Shown here one piece after another: positions 7,721 to 13,408 of a stretch of 45,411 bases of DNA. The stretch comes from an uncultured Lachnospiraceae bacterium (GTDB lineage Bacteria; Bacillota; Clostridia; Lachnospirales; Lachnospiraceae), in assembly GCA_910586315.1 (NCBI GenBank), contig CAJUIP010000029.1, positions 1 through 45,411 on the forward strand. The letters are read 5' to 3'. Under the pieces are notes generated by a model. It did no database searches, was not told where the DNA came from, and saw only the letters and a program-made list of their open reading frames with translations. The position numbers were made by a program, and so were the translations under genes. Within the stretch, counting starts at the first letter, position 1, and every line of letters starts with the position of its first letter.

Positions 7721-7742
7721 TTCGTGTGATATTTCGTGTGAT
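7721..7742 (+). repeat. Tandem TTCGTGTGAT repeats next to the att fragment
   Basis: TTCGTGTGAT occurs at 7721-7730 and again at 7733-7742. Two direct repeats one helical turn apart, 34 nt inside the prophage border, resemble arm-type integrase or excisionase sites. This is an inference from position only. Confidence 0.4.
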
Positions 7743-7762
7743 ACTTTCATTATAAATTCTTT

Positions 7763-8557
7763 TCACCCAACTTCCCATCTCTCCAGTGCTCCCGATTCAT
7801 CTGCCTTACCATGCCAGCATGCACCCTGGAACTCGCCGGACTCCTCCAGATAATACCAGTCTCCGGCCCCGGTTTTTTCGCCGTCCCACTGAACCCAGCC
7901 AGTTAGCATGTAACCGGATGCACCGAACAGATACCAATGGTGATTTATCATTTTCCAGCACATCGCCGGCCAGGTGCCATCCGCGTTCTGATACCACCAT
8001 CCATTGCCGTCCCTGTGCCATCCAGGCTCATACCCCGGTTCTTCTACCAGGCTCCAGTCCGGACGACCATATCCGGCAATTCCAGCGTAGGAAAGGGCAT
8101 AGGATTTTTCGCAGACTCCACCGCCGTTGGCCACCACTCCGGAGGCTCCGCTTGTGTTCCCCTCTATGGTGTATACCCTGTCGCCTGCAACACGGATGAC
8201 AATGCCGGTATGACAGATCCGGACAGAATTTTTAAAGAAAATCTGGTCCCCCGCCTTGGGATATGTATACCATTGCTTTTTATCTTTATAATACTGGGCG
8301 GAAGTTGGAGTGTAAGCAGAAAATCCTCCTAACAGCCCCCTGGCTTTCTTCTCGCCGAATGCTTTAACAAAACACCAGTCCACAAACATGTCACACCAGG
8401 CCTGGCCCTGGAGGGACGGATACAGATCACGGGCATATTTGGTGTAGTTGGCGCTGCCGGCATTGGCCGTCTTGCTGTCCAGATCCTTGTTGGATGTCTT
8501 TTCCAGATAGCCGATCTCAGCCCTGGCAATCTGGATTAACTTTTCTGCTGCTTTCAT
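7763..8557 (-). CDS. Phage endolysin: CHAP-type amidase/peptidase with cell-wall-binding repeats
   Basis: A 264-aa peptidoglycan hydrolase that would release phage by cutting the wall. The N-terminal half is a CHAP-like domain with probable catalytic Cys55 (QAWCDMFVDWC), His116 (ICHTGIV) and Glu132 (IEGNTSG). The C-terminal half (about 180-255) has Trp/Gly-rich repeats of the choline/cell-wall-binding type (GWHRDGNGWWYQNADGTW, HHWYLFGASGYMLTGW, DWYYLEESGEF). There is no signal peptide, so export needs the holin. It is separated from the holin genes at 12.0-12.7 kb by a 3.4-kb regulatory island and lies beside the prophage border. Confidence 0.9.
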   Translation of the reverse strand: MKAAEKLIQIARAEIGYLEKTSNKDLDSKTANAGSANYTKYARDLYPSLQGQAWCDMFVDWCFVKAFGEKKARGLLGGFSAYTPTSAQYYKDKKQWYTYPKAGDQIFFKNSVRICHTGIVIRVAGDRVYTIEGNTSGASGVVANGGGVCEKSYALSYAGIAGYGRPDWSLVEEPGYEPGWHRDGNGWWYQNADGTWPAMCWKMINHHWYLFGASGYMLTGWVQWDGEKTGAGDWYYLEESGEFQGACWHGKADESGALERWEVG

Positions 8558-8591
8558 AATGCATTCCTCTCTTTCTTGAATTTATGGGCAT

Positions 8592-8622
8592 AAAAAGAAC
8601 GCCTCTCATATGAAAGGCGTCC
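8592..8622 (-). terminator. Terminator between 69-aa gene and endolysin
   Basis: GAACGCCT (8597-8604) and AGGCGTCC (8615-8622), with a self-complementary TCATATGA centre, are followed on the minus strand by TTTTT. It separates regulatory-island transcripts from the endolysin. Confidence 0.7.
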
Positions 8623-8634
8623 TGATTATTTCGG

Positions 8635-8844
8635 TTATGCTGTTTGGACTCTGCTTGCTGCCTCAAATCCTTTTTCGTAGCCGTATCTGAATATCTGTTG
8701 AAATAAGTAATCATCAATAGCAGCTAAATATTCCTCAAATGCATCATCCATTTTGCTATATGCCCTTTGTACTTCATCTGGTGCTGACTCTTGGACATCC
8801 TCAAAGAAATCTTCCTGGTATCTCATTACTTCCTGCTTTGTCAT
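8635..8844 (-). CDS. Small acidic helical protein, unknown
   Basis: A 69-aa protein (MTKQEVMRYQEDFFEDVQES...), predicted all-helical and acidic at the N-terminus, with no membrane segment or known motif. The ATG at 8844 follows GGGGAGG at about 10 nt. It lies 15 nt downstream of the full-length Rha gene, so it probably shares its transcript, and a terminator follows. Function unknown. Confidence 0.65.
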   Translation of the reverse strand: MTKQEVMRYQEDFFEDVQESAPDEVQRAYSKMDDAFEEYLAAIDDYLFQQIFRYGYEKGFEAASRVQTA

Positions 8845-8859
8845 CTCACGCCACCTCCC

Positions 8860-9363
8860 CTATCTTTCCACTATGTCAAGCGTCATCTGTTCATAGGCCG
8901 GGACTTTTACCAAGTCTGCTGGAAGCCGGATACCGAACTGCTCCGAAACCATCTTCAATGCTTCCATGATTTTATGCGGCGGCGTGTTCTGCCGGACAGC
9001 GGCTTTATCAATTACTTTGAGGTAGCTTGCCAACTCGCCCAGGGCGATTTCTGCCGGAGAAACGGAAGCCGCAATTTGATTTTCCATTTCATGGAATCTA
9101 TTGATATATCTTGCTGTAAATTCTGTTCCCTTTTGTCCGGTCAATTTATGAGCAATAAACTCACAGCCCTTTTTGGTTACAAGATAGCAAGGGCGGCTCT
9201 GGTTGTTTGCATCCAAGTATGTGCTTTCTGTGAAGAAATCGCCCGAGTGAAAATTCACTTCGGCTAACTGATTGATGTATAACCTTATGTCTTTCAACAA
9301 ATTAGCGTGCGTTTTCTTCACCATTTCAGCCACTTCAAGGCTACTCAATGTGTAATTCTCCAT
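8860..9363 (-). CDS. Rha-family phage regulatory protein (full length)
   Basis: A 167-aa protein. Residues 1-90 carry the Rha N-terminal domain (SSLEVAEMVKKTHANLLKDI, ...CYLVTKKGCEFIAHKLTGQKG), typical of phage pRha/antirepressor proteins. The C-terminal part (ARYINRFHEMENQIA...) is helical. Rha proteins modulate lysogeny; in P22-like phages Rha interferes with growth in some hosts. The open frame extends to 9459, but ATG 9363 is chosen because AAGGAGAG precedes it by 9-10 nt and the paralogue at 9993 starts equivalently. Its 5' leader is crossed by a divergent sRNA. Confidence 0.88.
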   Translation of the reverse strand: MENYTLSSLEVAEMVKKTHANLLKDIRLYINQLAEVNFHSGDFFTESTYLDANNQSRPCYLVTKKGCEFIAHKLTGQKGTEFTARYINRFHEMENQIAASVSPAEIALGELASYLKVIDKAAVRQNTPPHKIMEALKMVSEQFGIRLPADLVKVPAYEQMTLDIVER

Positions 9364-9394
9364 ATAAAAGTTCTCTCCTTCAAAAAAATTGTTC

Positions 9395-9423
9395 TTGAAA
9401 GAGATTTCCCAATCTGATATAAT
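9395..9423 (+). promoter_or_regulatory. Promoter of sRNA copy 1
   Basis: TTGAAA (9395-9400), a 17-nt spacer, and a perfect TATAAT (9418-9423). The -35 region and the start of the spacer (TTGAAAGAGATTTCCC) are identical in copy 2. Confidence 0.75.
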
Positions 9424-9429
9424 CAGATT

Positions 9430-9504
9430 TATCAGTGGGAAACCTCTGGTGACAAACAAGAGTAACCGTTACTCGCCAAAGTGTTCGGTTGCTCTTATTT
9501 TTTT
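9430..9504 (+). ncRNA. Candidate small RNA copy 1 (about 75 nt)
   Basis: A short transcript predicted between a consensus promoter and an intrinsic terminator. Its 5' part can fold into a hairpin CAGTGG-GAAA-CCTCTG (GNRA loop, one U-U mismatch). Its 3' part is AAGAGTAACCG (9458-9468), a 17-nt loop, CGGTTGCTCTT (9486-9496) and ATTTTTTT. Compared with copy 2, two stem positions change on both sides (A-U to G-C, and C-G to U-A), which is compensatory. A U-G pair is kept in both; read on the other strand it would be a C-A mismatch, so the plus strand is favoured. It is antisense to the rha leader and its end overlaps the 3' end of the 9495-9668 gene. No ORF with an SD is inside. Confidence 0.65.
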
Positions 9505-9668
9505 AGTTCTTCGTAGACCTTTTTTATTCCCAATCTAATTATTTCTGACTTCTTTTTTTGAGTTTTCTCGCAACAAAATTCTAACATAGAAACATCTTCA
9601 TCAGATAATCGGATTCTAGTATTAAGATTTTTGGGACTATCGGTCGGTCTTCCTGTCCGTGGACTCAT
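9495..9668 (-). CDS. Ribbon-helix-helix (CopG/Arc-like) regulator, 57 aa
   Basis: MSPRTGRPTDSPKN then a basic N-terminus, the strand NTRIRLSDEDVSMLEF, and two helices ending KKKSEIIRLGIKKVYEEL, the ribbon-helix-helix pattern. Such dimers bind DNA through the N-terminal strand and usually repress phage or plasmid promoters. ATG 9668 is chosen over the upstream in-frame ATG because AAAGGAG lies 7-8 nt before it. It sits between the truncated and full-length Rha genes; its stop overlaps the sRNA 1 terminator, so the two transcripts converge. Confidence 0.8.
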   Translation of the reverse strand: MSPRTGRPTDSPKNLNTRIRLSDEDVSMLEFCCEKTQKKKSEIIRLGIKKVYEELKK

Positions 9669-9726
9669 TTTTTCACTCCTTTCTTTTGTATCCACAAATC
9701 AAAAATATCATATGTATCCACAAAAG

Positions 9727-9993
9727 TCAAGAAGTATTTTTATTTTGTCCCCCCTTTTGGCCGGTTAGCTTGTGGGCGATGAACTCGCAGCCTTTCTTGG
9801 TGACAAGATAGCAAGTCACCGTTTTATTCTGTTCTGTTGTATATGTTGATTCTGAAAAGAAATCGGAGACGGAGATTTTCCCTTCTCCTAATTGTGAAGT
9901 GTATCTTCTGATGTCCTTCAACAAATCATAATGCTTTTTGTCCACCATTTGCGCCACTTCCATAGAAGTGAGTACATTTCCGATATTAGACAT
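9727..9993 (-). CDS. Truncated Rha-family protein (N-terminal domain only)
   Basis: An 88-aa paralogue of the 8860-9363 product. It shares S(L/M)EVA(E/Q)MV..., LLKDIR.Y..QL and CYLVTKKGCEFIAHKLTGQKG, and then stops after GQNKNTS. The alignment breaks exactly in a run of six Gs, after CCAAAAGG, where the full-length copy continues with TEFTARYINRF. It therefore consists of the Rha DNA-binding-like domain alone, and may be a frameshifted remnant or a functional short form that competes with the long one. SD AGGAGG precedes ATG 9993. It is also preceded by a divergent sRNA copy. Confidence 0.8.
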   Translation of the reverse strand: MSNIGNVLTSMEVAQMVDKKHYDLLKDIRRYTSQLGEGKISVSDFFSESTYTTEQNKTVTCYLVTKKGCEFIAHKLTGQKGGQNKNTS

Positions 9994-10023
9994 AATAATA
10001 AAACCTCCTTCAAAAAAAAGTGC

Positions 10024-10052
10024 TTGAAAGAGATTTCCCTTTATGATAGAAT
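10024..10052 (+). promoter_or_regulatory. Promoter of sRNA copy 2
   Basis: TTGAAA (10024-10029), a 17-nt spacer and TAGAAT (10047-10052), matching the spacing and sequence of the promoter of copy 1. Confidence 0.7.
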
Positions 10053-10058
10053 ATTTCA

Positions 10059-10124
10059 TAGAGGGAAACCTCGGATTTGGAGTAATCGTCTGTCTTGGTA
10101 GGGTAGCGATTGCTCCTATTTTTT
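10059..10124 (+). ncRNA. Candidate small RNA copy 2 (about 66 nt)
   Basis: The paralogue of the RNA at 9430-9504. The 5' hairpin is GAGG-GAAA-CCTC, a perfect stem with a GNRA tetraloop. The terminator stem is GGAGTAATCG (10079-10088) and CGATTGCTCC (10107-10116) with an 18-nt loop, then TATTTTTT. The loop sequence differs completely from copy 1 while both arms covary. It lies divergent from the short Rha gene and its terminator overlaps the stop of the 10116-10538 gene, the same arrangement as copy 1. Confidence 0.65.
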
Positions 10125-10538
10125 ATCTGCTTTTTCGTCCAACGCTTTCTTTATCACTTCTGCATTTTCAATAATCTCTTCAACCGAAATTTTCCCACTA
10201 ATCTTATCATTTAACTGTTTGTCCCTCATTGCTAATTCTGCCATTAATAATGCTACCGTTTCCAAAACTTTCAAAAAATCTTCTGAAACTTCAATCCCAT
10301 TTTGAGAAAATATCTTAGCAGCAATATAGGCAATTTCATCCTGGAAAAATTTCTTTGTACCGCCAACATAGCCATCTGGCATGTCAGGGACAAGATATAC
10401 TACTCTCTGCTCGCTTCCGTAATAAAAATACAGAAGCTCTTCTAGTATATCATTCATATTCTTATTTTTTTCCTTGCCCATTGACTTAAGCATATCTACA
10501 AGTTCTTGCTCAAGCGTTGTCCTAAAATTTATTCTCAC
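10116..10538 (-). CDS. Putative RHH-type regulator, 140 aa, GTG start
   Basis: The N-terminus (MRINFRTTLEQELVDMLKSM..NMNDILEELLYFYYG) has the strand-helix-helix spacing of ribbon-helix-helix proteins. The C-terminal 80 residues are helical and of unknown function. The GTG at 10538 follows AAAGGAGG. Its promoter (10562-10590) contains two TCATGTACAT boxes, one in the spacer and one after the -10, so the protein probably represses itself. It is the first gene of the leftward regulatory transcript after the repressor-controlled promoter. Confidence 0.65.
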   Translation of the reverse strand: MRINFRTTLEQELVDMLKSMGKEKNKNMNDILEELLYFYYGSEQRVVYLVPDMPDGYVGGTKKFFQDEIAYIAAKIFSQNGIEVSEDFLKVLETVALLMAELAMRDKQLNDKISGKISVEEIIENAEVIKKALDEKADKK

Positions 10539-10550
10539 AGCCCCCTCCTT

Positions 10551-10590
10551 TCATGTACATCATTTTAAATCATGTACATTGTAATGTCAA
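10551..10590 (-). promoter_or_regulatory. Promoter with two TCATGTACAT operator boxes
   Basis: Minus-strand TTGACA (10590-10585), a 17-nt spacer and TAAAAT (10567-10562). TCATGTACAT occurs at 10551-10560 and 10570-10579, each containing the palindrome ATGTACAT, 19 bp apart. Confidence 0.75.
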
Positions 10591-10744
10591 TAGAAAATTT
10601 TATTTTTACCAAAACTGGTGTAGGTTTGTCAAACATTTGTCACATTAATGACATATCTCGCTTAACTACTCCAGTCTTCTCACCTCCATAAGTATCTTCA
10701 TCTAATTTAATAGCAAGCCGTTCGTGTCCATCTCATTTCTTAGA

Positions 10745-10817
10745 AGATGTCTTTGCATCTATTTTTGATAATAACAGATGTAAAAACATCTGTCAAGAAA
10801 AAGATGTAAAAACATCT
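10745..10817. promoter_or_regulatory. Phage repressor operators O1-O3
   Basis: Three 16-bp palindromes: AGATGTCTTTGCATCT (10745-10760), AGATGTAAAAACATCT (10776-10791) and the same again at 10802-10817. O2 fills the spacer of the leftward promoter, O1 covers its start site, and O3 lies toward the repressor gene. The layout resembles lambda-type operators. They are probably bound by the XRE protein at 10864-11295. Confidence 0.85.
10768..10796 (-). promoter_or_regulatory. Leftward early promoter under repressor control
   Basis: Minus-strand TTGACA (10796-10791), a 17-nt spacer and TATTAT (10773-10768), with operator O2 inside the spacer. Between it and the gene at 10538 lie about 200 nt without a supported gene. 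Confidence 0.8.
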
Positions 10818-10836
10818 ATTTTTTTCCCCTTACTTA

Positions 10837-10842
10837 TGTTAT
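10837..10842 (+). promoter_or_regulatory. Probable -10 of the repressor gene
   Basis: TATACT preceded by TG-like sequence (ATGT), 21 nt before the start codon region. No good -35 is visible in the T/C-rich stretch upstream, so the promoter is weak or activated by repressor at O3. Confidence 0.4.
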
Positions 10843-10863
10843 ACTAAATATGAGGTGATGTGC

Positions 10864-11295
10864 ATGACTGTAGGTGAAAAGATTAAATTTTATAGGAAAC
10901 AGCATAAAATAACACAAAAACAACTCGGCGAAAAATGTAATATAGCTGAAATCACTATTCGACAATATGAGGCTGGAAAATATATACCAAAGATTGGAAA
11001 TCTACAAAAAATTTGCACTGTTCTTAATATCCCTTTGAATGAATTACTAGATGTTGATGGTGAACAAAACTGGGATAAAATTGCTAAAGACTTTCCTGAT
11101 TCTTCTGTTTTACAAATAGAAAATGAAATTATCGTTCCTGTATTAACTGATGAATTACACTCATATCGCAAAAATATAAATTATTTATTAAACCGTTTAA
11201 ACCTGGATGGTCTAATTATTACAAATGCATATATCTCTAAACTATTAAAACAAGAAAAATATATTACTCATGAGCCCCCACCTCTGTCAAAATAG
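10864..11295 (+). CDS. XRE-family (CI-like) repressor
   Basis: A 143-aa protein with an N-terminal helix-turn-helix (residues 1-57: VGEKIKFYRKQHKITQKQLG, ...AEITIRQYEAGKYIPKIGNL) of the Cro/CI type. The C-terminal part lacks a LexA/CI peptidase Ser-Lys dyad that I can recognise, so induction would not be by self-cleavage. It is the only well-supported rightward gene in the prophage's left third apart from the sRNAs. GTG 10855 and ATG 10858 are too close to the SD GAGGTG (10852-10857); ATG 10864 is 6 nt away. It probably maintains lysogeny through O1-O3. It is AT-rich compared with the structural genes. Confidence 0.88.
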   Translation: MTVGEKIKFYRKQHKITQKQLGEKCNIAEITIRQYEAGKYIPKIGNLQKICTVLNIPLNELLDVDGEQNWDKIAKDFPDSSVLQIENEIIVPVLTDELHSYRKNINYLLNRLNLDGLIITNAYISKLLKQEKYITHEPPPLSK

Positions 11296-11322
11296 CTTGC
11301 CCTTTGAGCAAACTTTATATAT

Positions 11323-11363
11323 AACAAACAACCGCCTGGCTATATCCCAAGCGGTTGTTTGTT
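11323..11363. terminator. Hairpin after the repressor gene
   Basis: AACAAACAACCGC (11323-11335) and GCGGTTGTTTGTT (11351-11363) form a perfect 13-bp stem. The U-rich arm rather than a separate U tract may serve termination of the repressor transcript. Confidence 0.6.
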
Positions 11364-11369
11364 ACGAGG

Positions 11370-11417
11370 TTATTTTCCGCGCTCATCTGACCCTGCATGT
11401 CCGATTTTAATGCCCAT
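11370..11417 (-). pseudogene. Remnant of a second endolysin (first 15 codons)
   Basis: ATG 11417 has a good SD (GGGAG, 7 nt) and encodes MGIKIGHAGSDERGK, then TAA. The phrase KIGHA..DE.GK matches, from memory, the N-terminus of a common Lachnospiraceae phage amidase/NlpC-type lysin (KIGxARIDExGK). A hairpin follows and the rest of the gene is missing. It lies on the holin side of the regulatory island, where an endolysin would normally be. It could also be a translated minigene. Confidence 0.5.
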
Positions 11418-11435
11418 AGACTTACTCCCTTCCAT

Positions 11436-11465
11436 ACAAAAAGGGCTGATCGTTTGATCAGCCCT
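11436..11465 (-). terminator. Terminator of the small HTH/coiled-coil transcript
   Basis: AGGGCTGATC (11442-11451), loop GTTT, GATCAGCCCT (11456-11465), followed on the minus strand by TTTTTG. A perfect 10-bp stem. Confidence 0.8.
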
Positions 11466-11567
11466 AACCATGTTACTCTTTTTACTGTTTGATTTGTTTT
11501 CTATTTTCTGCTATGCCGTTTTCGATGGGGAGCAGCGGCAAGTCCACACTCCCTGTTATTGCCCTTT

Positions 11568-11801
11568 CTATGCGATTGCTTCGATCTTTGCTTTTAACTT
11601 TCGTATATCATTTTCAAAACTGTTTACCCGAATTAAAAGCATTTCTTTTTCATTCTCAACTTTTAATGCCTCGTCAAGCTTTCTACTCAAGTCAAGATGG
11701 CCTTCGGCAATCAGCCTTATCTTCCGGTTTGTCCCATTTTCAAGTGTTAGTTGGATATCCTTAATACTTTCCTTTAAACTATTGATCTCATCTAAAATCA
11801 T
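11568..11801 (-). CDS. Small coiled-coil protein
   Basis: From ATG 11801 a 77-aa helical, heptad-rich protein (MILDEINSLKESIKDIQLTL ... LRKLKAKIEAIA-like end). The open frame continues to a TTG at 11879, but that region overlaps the 39-aa gene in another frame, and no SD fits. An AAAGGAG lies 28 nt upstream of the ATG, so the true start is uncertain. Structure suggests an oligomerising or anti-factor protein. Function unknown. Confidence 0.45.
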   Translation of the reverse strand: MILDEINSLKESIKDIQLTLENGTNRKIRLIAEGHLDLSRKLDEALKVENEKEMLLIRVNSFENDIRKLKAKIEAIA

Positions 11802-11820
11802 TTTAGTTTCTTCTGTAATG

Positions 11821-11940
11821 TTATAGATTCTCCTTTCCCCTGAAGCTTCGCCTCGCAAATATTCTCGTTTTTCTTGCAACCGTAGTATTTATTCCTATCC
11901 TGTTTAACTCTTGTATAATATCTACTTTATACTCTATCAC
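11821..11940 (-). CDS. 39-aa basic HTH-like protein, GTG start
   Basis: The product begins MIEYKVDIIQELNRIGINTT and ends VARKTRIFARRSFRGKENL. It is a short basic protein of a type common in clostridial mobile elements (LKxxGYxTxRIRKEK-like pattern), probably a single helix-turn-helix. GTG 11940 follows AGGAGGGGAG. A promoter (TTGACT-17-TACAAT, 11989-11961) lies immediately upstream. It overlaps nothing else once the start of the downstream gene is moved to 11801. Confidence 0.6.
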   Translation of the reverse strand: MIEYKVDIIQELNRIGINTTVARKTRIFARRSFRGKENL

Positions 11941-11960
11941 AGCGCTCCCCTCCTGTTTTC

Positions 11961-11989
11961 ATTGTAAAATATTCTATTTTCAAAGTCAA
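11961..11989 (-). promoter_or_regulatory. Promoter of the 39-aa HTH-like gene
   Basis: Minus-strand TTGACT (11989-11984), a 17-nt spacer and TACAAT (11966-11961). The predicted start site nearly abuts the SD, giving a very short 5' leader. Confidence 0.75.
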
Positions 11990-12024
11990 ACATTTCTCAA
12001 AAAGAAGGGAGACAGGAAGCTTCT

Positions 12025-12390
12025 CTATTCTTTTATCATCGTAATTTCATCCGGCACCATAATCTTCGAAACAATTCTTCCATTTTCTTCCGTCTTCAAC
12101 TGCTTTACAGCCGCCTCGATCAATACGTCTAACTGTTCATCAGATATGGAAATGTTTTTCGCAGTCAATAACTTCTTCAAAAACTCTGTAACATACGTCT
12201 TCTTATCCACACCGTTTGCATCGCCGAGTACCTGCTGTGCCATCATAACCGCGCTCTTCGTCCATTTTTCGATCACCAGCAGCTGCTCCGTACCGATCTT
12301 ATCCCGGAACCACGGAATCATATATCGCGTTACCATCAATATTGCCAACATAACAGCCACTTTTATCAATTCGAAAATAATATCACTCAT
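12025..12390 (-). CDS. Phage holin, LLH-type
   Basis: A 121-aa protein with one strong N-terminal membrane helix (FELIKVAVMLAILMVTRYMI, about residues 5-24) and a soluble helical tail (GTEQLLVIEKWTKSAVMMAQQ..., DKKTYVTEFLKKLL), the layout of LLH-family holins. Holins open the membrane at a set time to let the endolysin out. The long open frame to 12513 is not used: ATG 12390 has GAGAGGAG 7 nt upstream. It is followed by the 11.8-kb cassette and the lysin remnant instead of a whole endolysin. Confidence 0.85.
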   Translation of the reverse strand: MSDIIFELIKVAVMLAILMVTRYMIPWFRDKIGTEQLLVIEKWTKSAVMMAQQVLGDANGVDKKTYVTEFLKKLLTAKNISISDEQLDVLIEAAVKQLKTEENGRIVSKIMVPDEITMIKE

Positions 12391-12410
12391 AATTCGACTC
12401 CTCTCGTTAT

Positions 12411-12746
12411 TTAATGTATGTACTGTGCTGCCATTGCCACAGCTCCCATTACTAATGCCCCGGCAACCAAGCCCACCGCTGTGTCCAGGATCTTGTCCGA
12501 CATTCGCTGCCACTTCTTTGCCGGCTGCTGCTCCAGAACCTCCAAACGGCCGTCAAACCGTTCCAGGCGCACTCCCTGATCTTTCAGCTCTGCAAGCATT
12601 TGGCGCATGTCCTGAGCCAATGCATGTACTGAAATTGTAAGTTCCTGAATCATTTTTACCGACTGTTCCAGATCATTGAGCCGATGGTTCTGTCTGTTAT
12701 CCTCATCCCGAAGCCTGGCAAGCTCTGCTTTTATTGCTTCGTCCAT
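12411..12746 (-). CDS. XhlA-like hemolysin/holin accessory protein
   Basis: A 111-aa protein: a long coiled coil (residues about 1-75, ELARLRDEDNRQNHRLNDLE ... GRLEVLEQQ) and a C-terminal membrane helix (LDTAVGLVAGALVMGAVAMA). This matches the XhlA family that works with holins in PBSX-like phages. ATG 12746 follows a perfect GGAGGTGAT. It is placed just before the holin gene. Confidence 0.75.
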   Translation of the reverse strand: MDEAIKAELARLRDEDNRQNHRLNDLEQSVKMIQELTISVHALAQDMRQMLAELKDQGVRLERFDGRLEVLEQQPAKKWQRMSDKILDTAVGLVAGALVMGAVAMAAQYIH

Positions 12747-12751
12747 CTGTA

Positions 12752-13396
12752 TCACCTCCATTCCTTCCACATGCCCTCTGTTCCATCCGCTCCAGGTTCC
12801 CAGACGTTATAATCAACAAGGGATTCCCAAGTCTCATTTTTATGCTTTACTTTATCTCCAGTCATGTAAGCATTTTCAGAAGAAGGTGATTCCCATTCAG
12901 GAATCGTATCTGGATCGGGAATAAGGATTTTAGCAAACAGCGACGGAGATAGTTCCGGTATCCAACCTTCCTGTGAGGTATGATCCTGCAAAACCTTATA
13001 AAGGCAATTTATATACCGCACTCTCTCTCCTGCTTTGTATCTTACCTCTTCAGGCGACCAGCTCTTGTACAGAGACGGCACCTGTACTGCCTGTTCGTCG
13101 GTGAAGTTTTCAGCCAGGAATCCACAGGCAAGGGAAACAGGCACTACACTGCCTGTGATAAGCTGATTGACGCCCTCAGAAAGATCGTCGATCTTCCTGC
13201 TAATATGATCCAGTTCGGTCCCGGGTAATTCCTCAAACCTGGCAGCCGGTTCGCTGCCGGAAAGATCAACACCAAATACGCTGCACCCCTCCGGGACATC
13301 TGTTACAATCCCGTTCAGTCCGACAGGAAGCGTATCTTCTCCGTATGTGACATTCCATATTCTTCCAGAACTGTCATAGATAATTAATGCATTCAT
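12752..13396 (-). CDS. Phage tail-associated carbohydrate-binding protein
   Basis: A 214-aa protein. The C-terminal half contains a chitin-binding type 3 (CBM5/12)-like module (about residues 110-160: YKSWSPEEVRYKAGERVRYI..., LYKVLQDHTSQEGWIPELSP) and a second related stretch (AYMTGDKVKHKNETWESLVD). Such modules on tail proteins bind cell-surface glycan. It lies directly after the repeat-bearing fibre gene, so it is probably a fibre tip, chaperone or receptor-binding accessory. Confidence 0.8.
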   Translation of the reverse strand: MNALIIYDSSGRIWNVTYGEDTLPVGLNGIVTDVPEGCSVFGVDLSGSEPAARFEELPGTELDHISRKIDDLSEGVNQLITGSVVPVSLACGFLAENFTDEQAVQVPSLYKSWSPEEVRYKAGERVRYINCLYKVLQDHTSQEGWIPELSPSLFAKILIPDPDTIPEWESPSSENAYMTGDKVKHKNETWESLVDYNVWEPGADGTEGMWKEWR

Positions 13397-13408
13397 TTAT
13401 CATTCCTC

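Noticed and set aside
7663..7750. Complete tRNA gene at the prophage border
   Set aside because: Only the T arm and 3' acceptor strand are present; no anticodon arm or matching 5' acceptor strand lies upstream.
12391..12513. N-terminal extension of the holin to 162 aa
   Set aside because: The extension overlaps the XhlA-like gene, is low complexity, and the ATG at 12390 has a well-placed GAGAGGAG site.
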